In this document: in pieces, positions 34,884-43,278 of the stretch
Numbering within the stretch: the stretch's first letter is position 1
Layout: every line of letters begins with the position of its first letter
Origin: Chloroflexota bacterium
GTDB taxonomy: Bacteria; Chloroflexota; JAJPGV01
DNA length: 64,000 nt
Direction: 5' to 3'
NCBI GenBank assembly: GCA_021325635.1
Contig: JAJPGV010000046.1
Location: forward strand, 97,762 to 161,761
Notes under the pieces: generated by a model
The model's database searches: none
What the model saw: only the letters and a program-made list of their open reading frames with translations
What the model was told of the DNA's origin: nothing
Made by a program: the position numbers and the translations under genes

Positions 34884-35473
34884 GGCTCCGGCGACAGCTC
34901 CATCGTCGTTTCCGTCAGCAGATTGCGGAGCTTTTCCATGCCCAACCGCAGACGGCCCTTGACCGTCCCCAGAGGGATCCGCAGCAGGTTCGCTATCTCA
35001 GAATGCGAGTACCCTCCAAAGTAAGCCAGCTCGATCGTCGTTCGCTGTTCGCGCGGAAGGGCAAGCAGGGCCTGGCTGATGCGCTGCCGCTCGAGGTCTG
35101 CCTCCACCTCATTCCATACGTCCGGCCGCTGCAGCGCATCCTCGGGCACCTCTATCTGGCTATCCAGCCGCTGCTTGGACTTGAGCCGCCGCAGCTTGTC
35201 GATCCCCAGGTTGTGCACGATGGACAGCAGCCAGGTGCGAACGCTTCCCCGGTCTTCGCTGTAGCTGGCGGCGTTGCGCCACACGTTGAAGAAGGCCTCC
35301 TGCACCACCTCTTCGGCCATTCCGGGGTCCGCGATCATTCGCAACGTCAGACCGTAGGCAATGCCTCCGTACAGGTCATACAAACGGGCCAGAGCGTCGG
35401 GGTCACGTCGCTCAGCCACGGCGAGAACCAGGTTGGTATCCCGATCCTCCGCTCCCGCCACTTGCGACATCAT
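34880..35473 (-). CDS. ECF sigma factor, SigK-like
   Basis: The 197-residue protein has region 2 (RLYDLYGGIAYGLTLRMI and DPGMAEEVVQEAFFNVWRN) and region 4 (LPREQRTTIELAYFGGYSHSEIANLL with a helix-turn-helix). Together with the RskA-type partner this resembles the SigK-RskA type. I chose ATG 35473 (two tandem ATG codons); the frame reaches 35575 inside the ChaN-like gene. A ChaN/EreA-like gene lies 31 bases upstream and may be a co-transcribed target. Confidence 0.92.
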   Translation of the reverse strand: MMSQVAGAEDRDTNLVLAVAERRDPDALARLYDLYGGIAYGLTLRMIADPGMAEEVVQEAFFNVWRNAASYSEDRGSVRTWLLSIVHNLGIDKLRRLKSKQRLDSQIEVPEDALQRPDVWNEVEADLERQRISQALLALPREQRTTIELAYFGGYSHSEIANLLRIPLGTVKGRLRLGMEKLRNLLTETTMELSPEP

Positions 35474-35504
35474 CCGCCAATACGCAGCCGGCTCGCCCGG
35501 CGGT

Positions 35505-36659
35505 TCACTGTCCGATGGCTGGCGCCGCCAGCGAATGGTGCACCGGCCGCCGCCACGCCACCTCGTCGGCGTCACGCAGCCCTCGCAGCAGATAGTCCCC
35601 TGCCGCGAGCTGCAGCCGCACCTCCTGCGAGCCGTGGGTCAGCACCTGGCTCACAGGAACCGATCGCTCCCCTTCGGCGGGAGCGATGGCCTGCACCAGC
35701 TCGGCGCCGTCCGCCTGGATCGGGCAAGGCGCCGAATCGACGTCGAGCCAGCCGGGACGCTGGGGCTCGGCTCCCCGGTGGTGCAGCACCATGGCATCCA
35801 GTCCCCGCTCCAGGAGCCAGGGATGATCCGCCACCAGTATCCCGGGCTTGCCGCTCAGCTGCGGCCATTGCACGAGCTCCTGGCCAACACAGAAGGGCTC
35901 TTCTCCGCTGAGGTCCGCCAGGTGCGAGGCCATGTAGGGTCTGTAGTCGACCGGCCAGCCCGATGGCGTATGGCGCATCGCATGCTGCTCACCGGTCCAC
36001 ACCACGACCCTCGCTTCCGGATAGCGATCCAGGATGCGATCGGCGATATTCCGGGCCATGCCTCGCTCACGCTCGCGATTACGGGTGGCCGCATCCAGGC
36101 CGCGGACACCCGAGGGGACCATGACGTCGAAGGCTACCAGCCTCAAACCGAGCGATCTGGCGGCCCGGAGGATAGCGGCGCGGGATGGTTCGAACGCGTA
36201 GCTTTCGGTGCTGGGGCGAACGATTCCGCTGCGCTCGAATTCGGACAAACTAGCCTGCCAGCCGTGTTCGAAGGCCAGATGTGTGGCGCCAGCGGCGGCC
36301 AGCCAGCCCAGTGCACGAGCCCCGAACAGGCGGGTCTCCGGCGCGTGATGCCGCTCCATGAGCACCACGACGCGATGCCTCTGCATCGCCTCGCGCAAGA
36401 GGGACTCTGGCTCTACGATATCGGCTGCGTGCGGGCGAAGTATCCCTTTCTTCGTTAGCTCCCAAGCGGATCCCCAGGGGTCCACGGCGTTGAGCGCCCA
36501 GCGCAGGAAATCGCAGGCCAGAGGCGTTTGTTCGGCAGAGACGTACTCTCGCCGCAGCGCCGCAAGCGCGCTCAGATAGCGGCCATTGATGAGATCCCGC
36601 CAGCCCGGCGCTCCCCGAGCCAGCCGCGGCATCAACCAAACCAGCAGCCGGTCGAGCAT
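35505..36659 (-). CDS. ChaN/EreA-like (Tiki-superfamily) protein
   Basis: The 384-residue protein has VVVLMERHHAPETRLFGARALGWL followed by HLAFEHG, and later VVVWTGEQHAMRHTPSG, an Glu/His pattern seen in the erythromycin-esterase/ChaN/TraB group. These include heme-binding lipoproteins and metalloprotease-like domains. No signal peptide is evident at the ATG, so it may be cytoplasmic. The C-terminal 110 residues are a separate, poorly conserved segment. The family call is tentative; neighbours (ECF sigma pair) give no hint of substrate. Confidence 0.55.
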   Translation of the reverse strand: MLDRLLVWLMPRLARGAPGWRDLINGRYLSALAALRREYVSAEQTPLACDFLRWALNAVDPWGSAWELTKKGILRPHAADIVEPESLLREAMQRHRVVVLMERHHAPETRLFGARALGWLAAAGATHLAFEHGWQASLSEFERSGIVRPSTESYAFEPSRAAILRAARSLGLRLVAFDVMVPSGVRGLDAATRNRERERGMARNIADRILDRYPEARVVVWTGEQHAMRHTPSGWPVDYRPYMASHLADLSGEEPFCVGQELVQWPQLSGKPGILVADHPWLLERGLDAMVLHHRGAEPQRPGWLDVDSAPCPIQADGAELVQAIAPAEGERSVPVSQVLTHGSQEVRLQLAAGDYLLRGLRDADEVAWRRPVHHSLAAPAIGQ

Positions 36660-36776
36660 GCAGCCCAGCCTACCACCTGGCAGGCGTCAAAAGCCGCTTG
36701 GCACACTATGCCGGTGAACGGGGTGCTTCCCGTTCTCGACATTCAGCGCCACGAACGCCCGCCCGCGGGACCAGGC

Positions 36777-37874
36777 TCAGCGGGAGCCGATGCCGGTGAT
36801 CTGAACCAGGTTGCTGGCGGCGCGCTTGGCGTTCTCGACGCTCACCTGCGCAGCCACCTGCGAGGACACGGCGCGGAACGCTTCCGCCTGGGGCGAGGTC
36901 GGCGCAGCGATGAGCACGGGCTTGCCCGAGTCGCCACCGTCGCGAATGGCTGTGTCGAGCGGCACCTCTCCCAGGAAGCGCACCTCGTACTGCTCGGCCA
37001 GCTTGTGGCCGCCGCCATGGCCGAAGATGTCGGTGCGGTGGTTGCAGCCGCAGGGGCAGACGAAGTAGCTCATGTTCTCCACGATGCCCAGAATGGGCAC
37101 CTCGAGCTGCTTGAACATCAGCATGCCCTTGACCCCGTCGTGCGTTGCCACCGGCTGCGGCGTGACCGTGATGATGGCCCCGGACAGCGGGATGAGCTGG
37201 GCCAGCGTGAGCTGGGCGTCTCCCGTGCCCGGTGGCAGATCGACGATGAGATAATCCAGGTTGCCCCAATCCACGTCGTACAGGAACTGTTTGATCAGCC
37301 CCGACACCATAGGCCCGCGCCAGATGATCGGCTTCTCCTCGGGCACCAGGAAGCCGATGGACATGACCTTCACGCCGTAGGACAGCGCCGGCTTGATCTT
37401 GTCGCCCTGGCTCGGCGGCAGCCCGTACACACCCATCATCATGGGAATGTTGGGCCCGTAAACGTCGCAATCGACGATGCCCACGCTGGCTCCGGCCTCA
37501 GCCAAAGCGAGCGCTGTGTTGACCGCCACCGTTGACTTGCCCACGCCGCCCTTGCCACTGGCCGAGGCGACGATGTTCTTGACCCCCGGGATGGACTGCT
37601 TACCGGCCAGCTGAAAGCCCTTCGGCACCTCGCTGTCCATACGCAGGTTCACCTCGGTAACGCCCGGCAGGGTTTGCACTGCCTGGCGCGCCGCGCGCTC
37701 CATCTCCGCCTTCATCGGGCAGGCCGGCGTCGTCAGCACCATGCGGAAAGAGACGCGTCCGCCCTCGATCGCCAGGTCCTTGATCATGTTCAGCGACACG
37801 ACGTCGCGCCGCAGATCCGGGTCCTGAACCTGCCGCAGCGCCTGGAGGACTGCTTGCTCGTTAAGTTCGGCCAT
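36777..37874 (-). CDS. mrp: Mrp/NBP35-family P-loop Fe-S carrier ATPase
   Basis: The 365-residue protein has an N-terminal MIP18/DUF59 domain (about 1-90), deviant Walker A GKGGVGKST, the VDCDVYGPN and DLPPGTGD motifs, and CPCGC in ENMSYFVCPCG, the cysteine pair that holds a labile Fe-S cluster between two subunits. Mrp/ApbC proteins transfer Fe-S clusters to apoproteins. RBS AGAAGAAG precedes the ATG at 37874. It follows the ferredoxin gene by 14 bases. A preceding gap (36660-36776) holds nothing I recognise. Confidence 0.95.
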   Translation of the reverse strand: MAELNEQAVLQALRQVQDPDLRRDVVSLNMIKDLAIEGGRVSFRMVLTTPACPMKAEMERAARQAVQTLPGVTEVNLRMDSEVPKGFQLAGKQSIPGVKNIVASASGKGGVGKSTVAVNTALALAEAGASVGIVDCDVYGPNIPMMMGVYGLPPSQGDKIKPALSYGVKVMSIGFLVPEEKPIIWRGPMVSGLIKQFLYDVDWGNLDYLIVDLPPGTGDAQLTLAQLIPLSGAIITVTPQPVATHDGVKGMLMFKQLEVPILGIVENMSYFVCPCGCNHRTDIFGHGGGHKLAEQYEVRFLGEVPLDTAIRDGGDSGKPVLIAAPTSPQAEAFRAVSSQVAAQVSVENAKRAASNLVQITGIGSR

Positions 37875-37888
37875 GTCTTCTTCTTTCG

Positions 37889-38095
37889 CTACTGTTCGAT
37901 AACCACTTCAAAGGGGCAAACGATGGCGCCCTCGGCGCATACGAGCTCGCATTCGGTGCAGTAGTCGCATCGCTCCGGAGCCGAGACCATGGCTACTCGT
38001 CCCACCAGCGCCAAAGCCTCCGTATGGCAGGTCTCGATGCAGCTGCCACAGGCGGTGCATCTGCCGGCAACGATCTCCGGCAGCGCTAGCAGCAT
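37889..38095 (-). CDS. 2[4Fe-4S] ferredoxin-type protein
   Basis: The 68-residue protein has CTACGSCIETC and CDYCTECELVC, two classic CxxCxxCxxxC-type cluster sites, although the second lacks the trailing CP pattern in its usual place (CPFEVV follows later). GGGAGG is six bases before the ATG at 38095. It is co-transcribed with mrp, suggesting an electron or cluster carrier in Fe-S assembly. A TATAGT box is visible about 30 bases upstream. Confidence 0.93.
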   Translation of the reverse strand: MLLALPEIVAGRCTACGSCIETCHTEALALVGRVAMVSAPERCDYCTECELVCAEGAIVCPFEVVIEQ

Positions 38096-38148
38096 CGAGA
38101 CCCTCCCAAGACGGCTGAAACTATACCTTGGCTCCCCTGGCCGGTTCT

Positions 38149-38162
38149 GCGACTTAAGTCGC
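38149..38162. promoter_or_regulatory. 14-bp perfect palindrome in divergent control region
   Basis: GCGACTTAAGTCGC is a perfect palindrome in the 74-base gap between the divergent ferredoxin-mrp and DUF2203-larB genes, seven bases before the ATG at 38170. A dimeric repressor could bind it and block both directions. No adjacent regulator gene is present to name. Confidence 0.4.
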
Positions 38163-38169
38163 GGTCACT

Positions 38170-38571
38170 ATGATTAGCCGAGTGCGGCTCTTCACCGTAG
38201 ATGAGGCCAATGAACTGCTGCCCCGTATTGAGCCGCTGCTGCGCACGCTCATGGGCCAGTTCCACACGCTCGACGAGAAGCGGCGCGAGCACGCCGAGAC
38301 CGTCCAGCGCGGAACGTCCAATGGGCACAGCCTGAGCAGTAAGCTGGCAGCGCAGCAGCAAGAGCTCCAGGAGCTCGGCCAGCAGCTGGAGGATGGCGTC
38401 GTCGAGCTCGAGAAGCATGGATGCACGGTCAAGGATCTGTCCATCGGCTTGCTGGATTTCCCCGGCCGGCGCGAGGGGCAGGTGGTGAACCTGTGCTGGC
38501 GCTTGGGCGAGCCGCGCGTGGCCTACTGGCATTCGCTGGAGACCGGCTACGCCAGCCGGCGGCCACTTTGA
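38170..38571 (+). CDS. DUF2203-family protein
   Basis: The 133-residue protein begins RLFTVDEANELLPRIEPLLR, has a long charged coiled-coil-like helix (about 30-85), and ends with IGLLDFPGRREGQVVNLCWRLGEP, the DUF2203 signature. The function of the family is unknown. It is co-transcribed with larB, four bases apart. Confidence 0.92.
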   Translation: MISRVRLFTVDEANELLPRIEPLLRTLMGQFHTLDEKRREHAETVQRGTSNGHSLSSKLAAQQQELQELGQQLEDGVVELEKHGCTVKDLSIGLLDFPGRREGQVVNLCWRLGEPRVAYWHSLETGYASRRPL

Positions 38572-38575
38572 CGGC

Positions 38576-39334
38576 ATGAATGAAGCCAGCATTCGCCAGC
38601 TCCTCGAGCAGGTTCGCGCCGGGACGATCGCGCTGGAGCCGGCCCTCGAGCGCCTGAAAGATCTGCCGTTCGAGGATCTCGGCTTCGCCAAGCTCGACAC
38701 CCATCGAGCGCTGCGACGCGGCTTCCCCGAAGTCATCTTCGGGGAAGGCAAAACGCCCCAGCAGATCGTCGACATCGCCCAGCGCCTGGCGATGGAGCAC
38801 GACGTCGTGCTGGCCACCCGCCTGGCGCCGGAAGCGGCGGCGGCGCTCGTGGCGGCGCTGCCGCAGACACGCCACCATGCCGATGCGCGGCTAGCCGCTG
38901 TCGTCCGGCCGGACGTCGATCCCGAGGAGCACGGCGACCTAGTCGTCGTAAGCGCAGGCACCGCCGATCAACCGGTGGCTGAGGAGGCGGCGCTGACCGC
39001 CACGTACATGGGCAACAAGGTGACTCGCATCTACGACGTGGGCGTGAGTGGACTGCAGCGCCTGCTGCGCCATCGCCGGCGCCTGGAGAGCGCTCGCGTC
39101 ATCGTCGTCGTCGCGGGCATGGACGCCGCGCTTGCCGCGGTCGTCGGCGGGCTGGTGTCGGTACCGGTCATCGCCGTGCCCACGAGTGTCGGCTACGGCA
39201 CCGCTTTCGGCGGGGTGGCGCCGCTCTTGACCATGCTCAACTCCTGCAGCAGCGGAGTTGGTGTGGTCAACATCGACAATGGCTTCGGCGCCGCCCACCT
39301 GGCCAGCCTAATCAACCGGCTCGACAAGCGCTGA
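38576..39334 (+). CDS. larB: LarB: nickel-pincer cofactor biosynthesis, PurE-like carboxylase
   Basis: The 252-residue protein has LDTHRALRRGFPEVIFGEGKTPQQI, VSAGTADQPVAEEAALTATYMG and DVGVSGLQRL, the LarB/AIR-carboxylase-like signatures. LarB carboxylates and hydrolyses nicotinic acid adenine dinucleotide at the start of nickel-pincer nucleotide synthesis. LarC and LarE are not in this window, so either they lie elsewhere or this is a stand-alone homologue. It is translated right after DUF2203. Confidence 0.9.
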   Translation: MNEASIRQLLEQVRAGTIALEPALERLKDLPFEDLGFAKLDTHRALRRGFPEVIFGEGKTPQQIVDIAQRLAMEHDVVLATRLAPEAAAALVAALPQTRHHADARLAAVVRPDVDPEEHGDLVVVSAGTADQPVAEEAALTATYMGNKVTRIYDVGVSGLQRLLRHRRRLESARVIVVVAGMDAALAAVVGGLVSVPVIAVPTSVGYGTAFGGVAPLLTMLNSCSSGVGVVNIDNGFGAAHLASLINRLDKR

Positions 39335-39418
39335 CAGGCCACGGCCGTTGACCAGCCTGCCTAGGCCGCGCATATAGCCGCCTCGGACCAATAACACCGG
39401 CCGCTTCCATCCCGGTGA

Positions 39419-39424
39419 TACAAT
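39419..39424 (+). promoter_or_regulatory. -10 box of the ilvE gene
   Basis: TACAAT lies 30 bases upstream of the proposed CTG start, enough for the GGAGAG ribosome binding site in between. The -35 region is not recognisable. Confidence 0.45.
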
Positions 39425-39454
39425 GCGTCCACATCCCTGCTCGGAGAGACACCT

Positions 39455-40381
39455 CTGGACCCCTCTCGAATTGCCTACTTCGACGGCGGCTTCCGGCCCT
39501 TTGGCGAATGCAAGATCAGCATCATGACGCACACGTTCCTGTACGGGACCGGAGCGTTCGAGGGCATCCGGGGCTACTGGGACGATCGCAGCGGGCGCAT
39601 GAACATCTTCCGGCTGCACGATCACTTCCAGCGGCTCGACCGCAGCGCTCGCGTCCTGAGGTCCACCCTGCCGGATAGCGTCGACCGCCTGTGCGAGATC
39701 ACCGCCGAGCTGTGCCGGCGAAACAACGATCATGAGGACGTGTACATCCGCCCTCAGGTCTACAAGGCCGACGAGGTCATCGGACCCGAGCTCATCCACC
39801 GCACCGATGCCTTCTTCATCTTCTCGCTGCCCTTCGGTAAATACCTGGAGAAGACGACCGGCATGCATTGCGGCACCTCCTCCTGGCGCCGAGTGCAGGA
39901 CAACATGATCCCGGCGCGCGCCAAAGTGACCGGTATTTATGTCAACAGCAGCCTGGCCCGCACCGAGGCCATGGAAAATGGCTTCGACGAGGCGATTATG
40001 CTCAACGCCAACGGCTACGTGGGCGAAGGCAGCAGCGAGAACCTGTTCATCGTGCGTGACGGCAAGCTGGTCACACCCTCGGACAGCGACGACATCCTCG
40101 AGGGCATCACCAGGAAGACGGTCATGGAGCTGGCGCACGCGGAGCTCGGCGTGGAGACCGAGGTTCGCCACATCGGGCGTACCGAGCTGTATACGGCCGA
40201 CGAGTGTTTTTTATGCGGAACGGGCGCAGAGATCACCCCCGTGACCAAGGTCGATCACCGCGAGGTCGGCAGCGGCCAGGTGGGCGAGCTCACCACCCGT
40301 TTGCGCGACCTGTTCTTCGAGGTCGTGCGCGGGCGCTGCCCCAAGTACTCGGACTGGCTCTACCCGGTTAACGCCGCCTAG
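39455..40381 (+). CDS. ilvE: branched-chain amino acid aminotransferase
   Basis: The 308-residue protein follows class IV PLP transaminases: IAYFDGGFRPFGE near the start, MTHTFLYGTGAFEGIRGYW, the PLP-Lys region RAKVTGIYVNSSLARTEA, and GSSENLFIV. The first ATG in frame is 39524, but that would remove about 23 conserved residues of the N-terminal strand. A CTG at 39455, preceded by GGAGAG, restores the normal N-terminus, so I propose it as start. It makes valine, leucine and isoleucine or degrades them. The stop shares the CTAG palindrome with the stop of the convergent permease gene. Confidence 0.9.
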   Translation: MDPSRIAYFDGGFRPFGECKISIMTHTFLYGTGAFEGIRGYWDDRSGRMNIFRLHDHFQRLDRSARVLRSTLPDSVDRLCEITAELCRRNNDHEDVYIRPQVYKADEVIGPELIHRTDAFFIFSLPFGKYLEKTTGMHCGTSSWRRVQDNMIPARAKVTGIYVNSSLARTEAMENGFDEAIMLNANGYVGEGSSENLFIVRDGKLVTPSDSDDILEGITRKTVMELAHAELGVETEVRHIGRTELYTADECFLCGTGAEITPVTKVDHREVGSGQVGELTTRLRDLFFEVVRGRCPKYSDWLYPVNAA

Positions 40382-42486
40382 CTCGCCATCCCCGCCGCGG
40401 GGCGATGCCGGGCCCCATGGTATGGCACGCTCGTAACCACGGTGCCGGGACGGAACAGCAACGCCGCCTTCAGCCGCAGCGCCGTCTGGCTATGCAGCAG
40501 GTTCTCCCACCAATGGGCCGTAACGTACTCCGGCAGGATGACCGTGATGGTGTCGCCGCGCTCGCCACGATCGATGTTGTCGATGTAGCGCAGCAGAGGG
40601 CCGACGACGGATCGGTAGGGCGAGTCGATGGTCACCAGCGGGACCTTATCGCCCCAGGCCTCCCAGCGCTCGCGGAACGCCTCCGCCTGCTCTTCGTCCT
40701 CGGCGATGTGGACCGCCGTGACGTTAGGCGAGATCGAACGAGCATAAGCCAACGTCTGGATGGCGGCGCGGTTGAGGTTCGCCACCGGCACGATGATGGT
40801 GTGCTTGACGGCAGCCGGGCTGGTGGGCAGATCGCCTTCGAGCTCCTCGTGCACCCGGCTGTAGTGGCGGTGAATAGTCAGGAACAGGGCGATGATCACG
40901 GGAATGAGCAAACAGACGATCCACGCCCCGTAGAGAAACTTGGTGGCGATGATCACGGCCAGCACGAGCCCGGTGGCGGCGGCGCCGATGGCGTTGATCA
41001 CCCAGCTGGTTCGCCAGCCGGGCTCCTTCCGCGTAAGCCAGCGCTTGACCATGCTCGACTGTGACAGGGTGAAGGCCGAGAATACGCCCACTGCATAGAG
41101 CGGAATGAGGGCATCGGTCTGCGCATCGAAGACCCACATCAGGATGGCTGACAAGAGACCCAGCGTGATGATGCCGGTGGAGTAGGCCAGCCGCTCGCCG
41201 CGATGGCCGTACTGGTGAGGAAGGAACCCATCTCGCGCCAGGAAGTAGGACAAGCGCGGGAAGTCCGAGAAGCTGGTATTCGCCGCCAAGATGAGGATGA
41301 GCGCAGTGGCGGACTGGATCAGGAAGTACATCGGCCCCACGCCGAAGACGTCCTTGGCGATCAGTGACAGCACCGTCTCGTACCCGGGAACGGACGGATC
41401 CTCCGGCAAGATACCCAGGAAGTGGGACAGCAGGGTGATGCCGGCGAACATGGTGGCCAGGATGCCCACCATCCACAGCAGTGTGGTCCTGGCGTTCGGC
41501 GCCTGGGGCTCCTTGAAAGCCGGAACACCATCGGAGATGGCTTCGACGCCAGTCATGGCCGAGCAGCCCGAAGCGAATGCCCGCAGGATGAGGAACAGCG
41601 TCAGGCTCTCCATCGCCGGCGGGAGCTGGCCTTCGGCGACGGGATGGATACCCACCGTGAACAGCTTGAAGAAGCCCACCACGATCATGGCGTACATGCT
41701 CAGGATGAACACGTACGTGGGGACGGCGAAGATATTGCCCGATTCGCGTATGCCGCGCAGGTTGGCAATCGTGATGAAGGCCACGAAGAACAGTCCAATC
41801 CCGACGGTGAACGGCTGGAGGTCCTGATCGGCTGAGGTGATCGCGGCTACGCCTGCCGACACGCTCACCGCCACGGTCAGGACGTAATCGATGAGCAGCG
41901 AGGCGCCGGCCAATAACCCGGGCAGTGTGCCCAGGTTGTCCTTGGTGACGATGTAGGAGCCGCCGCCCTTGGGATAGGCCTTGATCGTCTGGCGATAGGA
42001 AAAGCCGACGATGATCATGAGGCCGACGATGGCCGCGGCAATAGGCAGACCGAAGCTCAGCGCCGCGGTTCCGGCTGCCACCAGGACCAGCAGCGTCTCT
42101 TCCGTGGCATAGGCAACCGACGACAGCGCATCGGACGAGAGCACGGCCAGCGCCTTGATCTTGGTCAGTCGTTCGTGAATCGCCTGAGACGACGCCAGCG
42201 GCGGGCCGATGAGCACGCGCTTGACGGCGGCGTTCAGCTTGCCAAAACCACTGCGGGCCGCCAGCGCTTCGGGCGTGGCCTCGAGCAACCCTTCGCCGAG
42301 ATACCGAAACTCCGCCTTGCGGTCCCGGACGCGCCGGATGTAGCCTGCGCCGGGACGCGAGCCCTGGCGATACTCTCGCTCTTCGAGGCCTGAGAAACCG
42401 GGCGCCATGTCGGCCGGAATACAGTCGCCCCAGCCGTCGTCGTTGCCGTTTCGCTGGGGCTTGGTGTGCCCTAACTCAGTTGACAT
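40378..42486 (-). CDS. KimA-like APC-superfamily permease with cytosolic tail
   Basis: The 702-residue protein has about 12 membrane helices (residues 110-520), opening with KALAVLSSDALSSVAYATEETL and KAYPKGGGSYIVTKDNLG. A soluble C-terminal domain (about 560-690) resembles a universal-stress-type fold, with IIVPVANLNRAAIQTLAYARSI. This is the architecture of the KimA/YdaO potassium/proton symporter group; amino acid transport cannot be excluded. TATCAT nine bases before the ATG at 42486 and AAGG right before it suggest a short or leaderless message, so there is no room for a ydaO-type riboswitch. It lies downstream of a KdpE-like regulator. Confidence 0.88.
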   Translation of the reverse strand: MSTELGHTKPQRNGNDDGWGDCIPADMAPGFSGLEEREYRQGSRPGAGYIRRVRDRKAEFRYLGEGLLEATPEALAARSGFGKLNAAVKRVLIGPPLASSQAIHERLTKIKALAVLSSDALSSVAYATEETLLVLVAAGTAALSFGLPIAAAIVGLMIIVGFSYRQTIKAYPKGGGSYIVTKDNLGTLPGLLAGASLLIDYVLTVAVSVSAGVAAITSADQDLQPFTVGIGLFFVAFITIANLRGIRESGNIFAVPTYVFILSMYAMIVVGFFKLFTVGIHPVAEGQLPPAMESLTLFLILRAFASGCSAMTGVEAISDGVPAFKEPQAPNARTTLLWMVGILATMFAGITLLSHFLGILPEDPSVPGYETVLSLIAKDVFGVGPMYFLIQSATALILILAANTSFSDFPRLSYFLARDGFLPHQYGHRGERLAYSTGIITLGLLSAILMWVFDAQTDALIPLYAVGVFSAFTLSQSSMVKRWLTRKEPGWRTSWVINAIGAAATGLVLAVIIATKFLYGAWIVCLLIPVIIALFLTIHRHYSRVHEELEGDLPTSPAAVKHTIIVPVANLNRAAIQTLAYARSISPNVTAVHIAEDEEQAEAFRERWEAWGDKVPLVTIDSPYRSVVGPLLRYIDNIDRGERGDTITVILPEYVTAHWWENLLHSQTALRLKAALLFRPGTVVTSVPYHGARHRPAAGMAS

Positions 42487-42495
42487 GCTCGCCTT

Positions 42496-42501
42496 ATGAT
42501 A
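42496..42501 (-). promoter_or_regulatory. candidate -10 box for the KimA-like gene
   Basis: TATCAT on the minus strand ends nine bases before the ATG at 42486. An AAGG sequence between could still act as a ribosome binding site on an internal transcript from the upstream regulator gene. Confidence 0.38.
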
Positions 42502-42572
42502 GGCCGAGTATGGCGCGATGAGCCATTCTGGCCCTTTTGGGGGCCACCATTGGGCAGCTCGGGATCAGCGCT

Positions 42573-43277
42573 TCAGCCGTCCCAATCGGCGCTTCTCAAG
42601 CGATAGCCCACGCCCGGCTCGGTCATGATGAAATGCGGCCTCGCGGCGTCGTCTCCCAGCTTCTTGCGCAGCTGCCCCACAAACGATCGCAAGGACTGCA
42701 GCTCGGCTCCGTATTCCGGCCCCCAGGTGTGGGCGATGAGCTGGCCGTGGGTGAGCACGCGCCCAGCGTTGCGCACGAAATACGACAGCATGTCGTATTC
42801 GATTGGGGTCAAGTGGACGTCATGCGCGTTGACCCGCACGCGGCGGGCTTCGAGATCGACTTCGAGGCCGTCGCAGCTGAACTGCGTGGGCCCGTGCGGA
42901 CCCGTGGCCCGGCGCAACGCCACCCGGATGCGCGCCATCAGCTCCTCGACGCCAAATGGCTTGGTCACGTAGTCGTCGGCGCCGGCGTCCAGCACGCGCA
43001 CCTTGTCCTGCTCCTCCCCCATGACCGATAGCACGATAATGGGCACGTCGGAGAACTCACGGATCTGCTGGCAAGCAGTCAGGCCGCCCATCCGCGGCAT
43101 AGCCAAGTCCAGCAGGATGAGATCGGGCCGCCACGACCGCGCGCGCTCCACCGCTTCCAGCCCGTCCACGGCAAGCTCGACCACGTGGCCTTGGGCGACG
43201 AGTGTTCGCCGCAGCAGGTTTCGAATCTCGGTCGCGTCGTCGGCTACCAAAATACGGACGCCAGCGCCGGCATCCAC
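42573..43277 (-). CDS. OmpR/KdpE-family response regulator
   Basis: The 234-residue protein has a receiver domain (Asp in LILLDLAMP, Lys in YVTKPFG) and a C-terminal winged helix (VHLTPIEYDMLSYFVRNAGRVLTHGQL and RSFVGQLRKKLGDD), matching KdpE well. The GTG at 43277 follows directly the kinase's TGA. The frame continues upstream over the kinase gene and is not coding. By context it should control one or both KimA-like genes rather than a Kdp pump, which is not in the window. Confidence 0.9.
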   Translation of the reverse strand: MDAGAGVRILVADDATEIRNLLRRTLVAQGHVVELAVDGLEAVERARSWRPDLILLDLAMPRMGGLTACQQIREFSDVPIIVLSVMGEEQDKVRVLDAGADDYVTKPFGVEELMARIRVALRRATGPHGPTQFSCDGLEVDLEARRVRVNAHDVHLTPIEYDMLSYFVRNAGRVLTHGQLIAHTWGPEYGAELQSLRSFVGQLRKKLGDDAARPHFIMTEPGVGYRLRSADWDG

Positions 43278-43278
43278 C

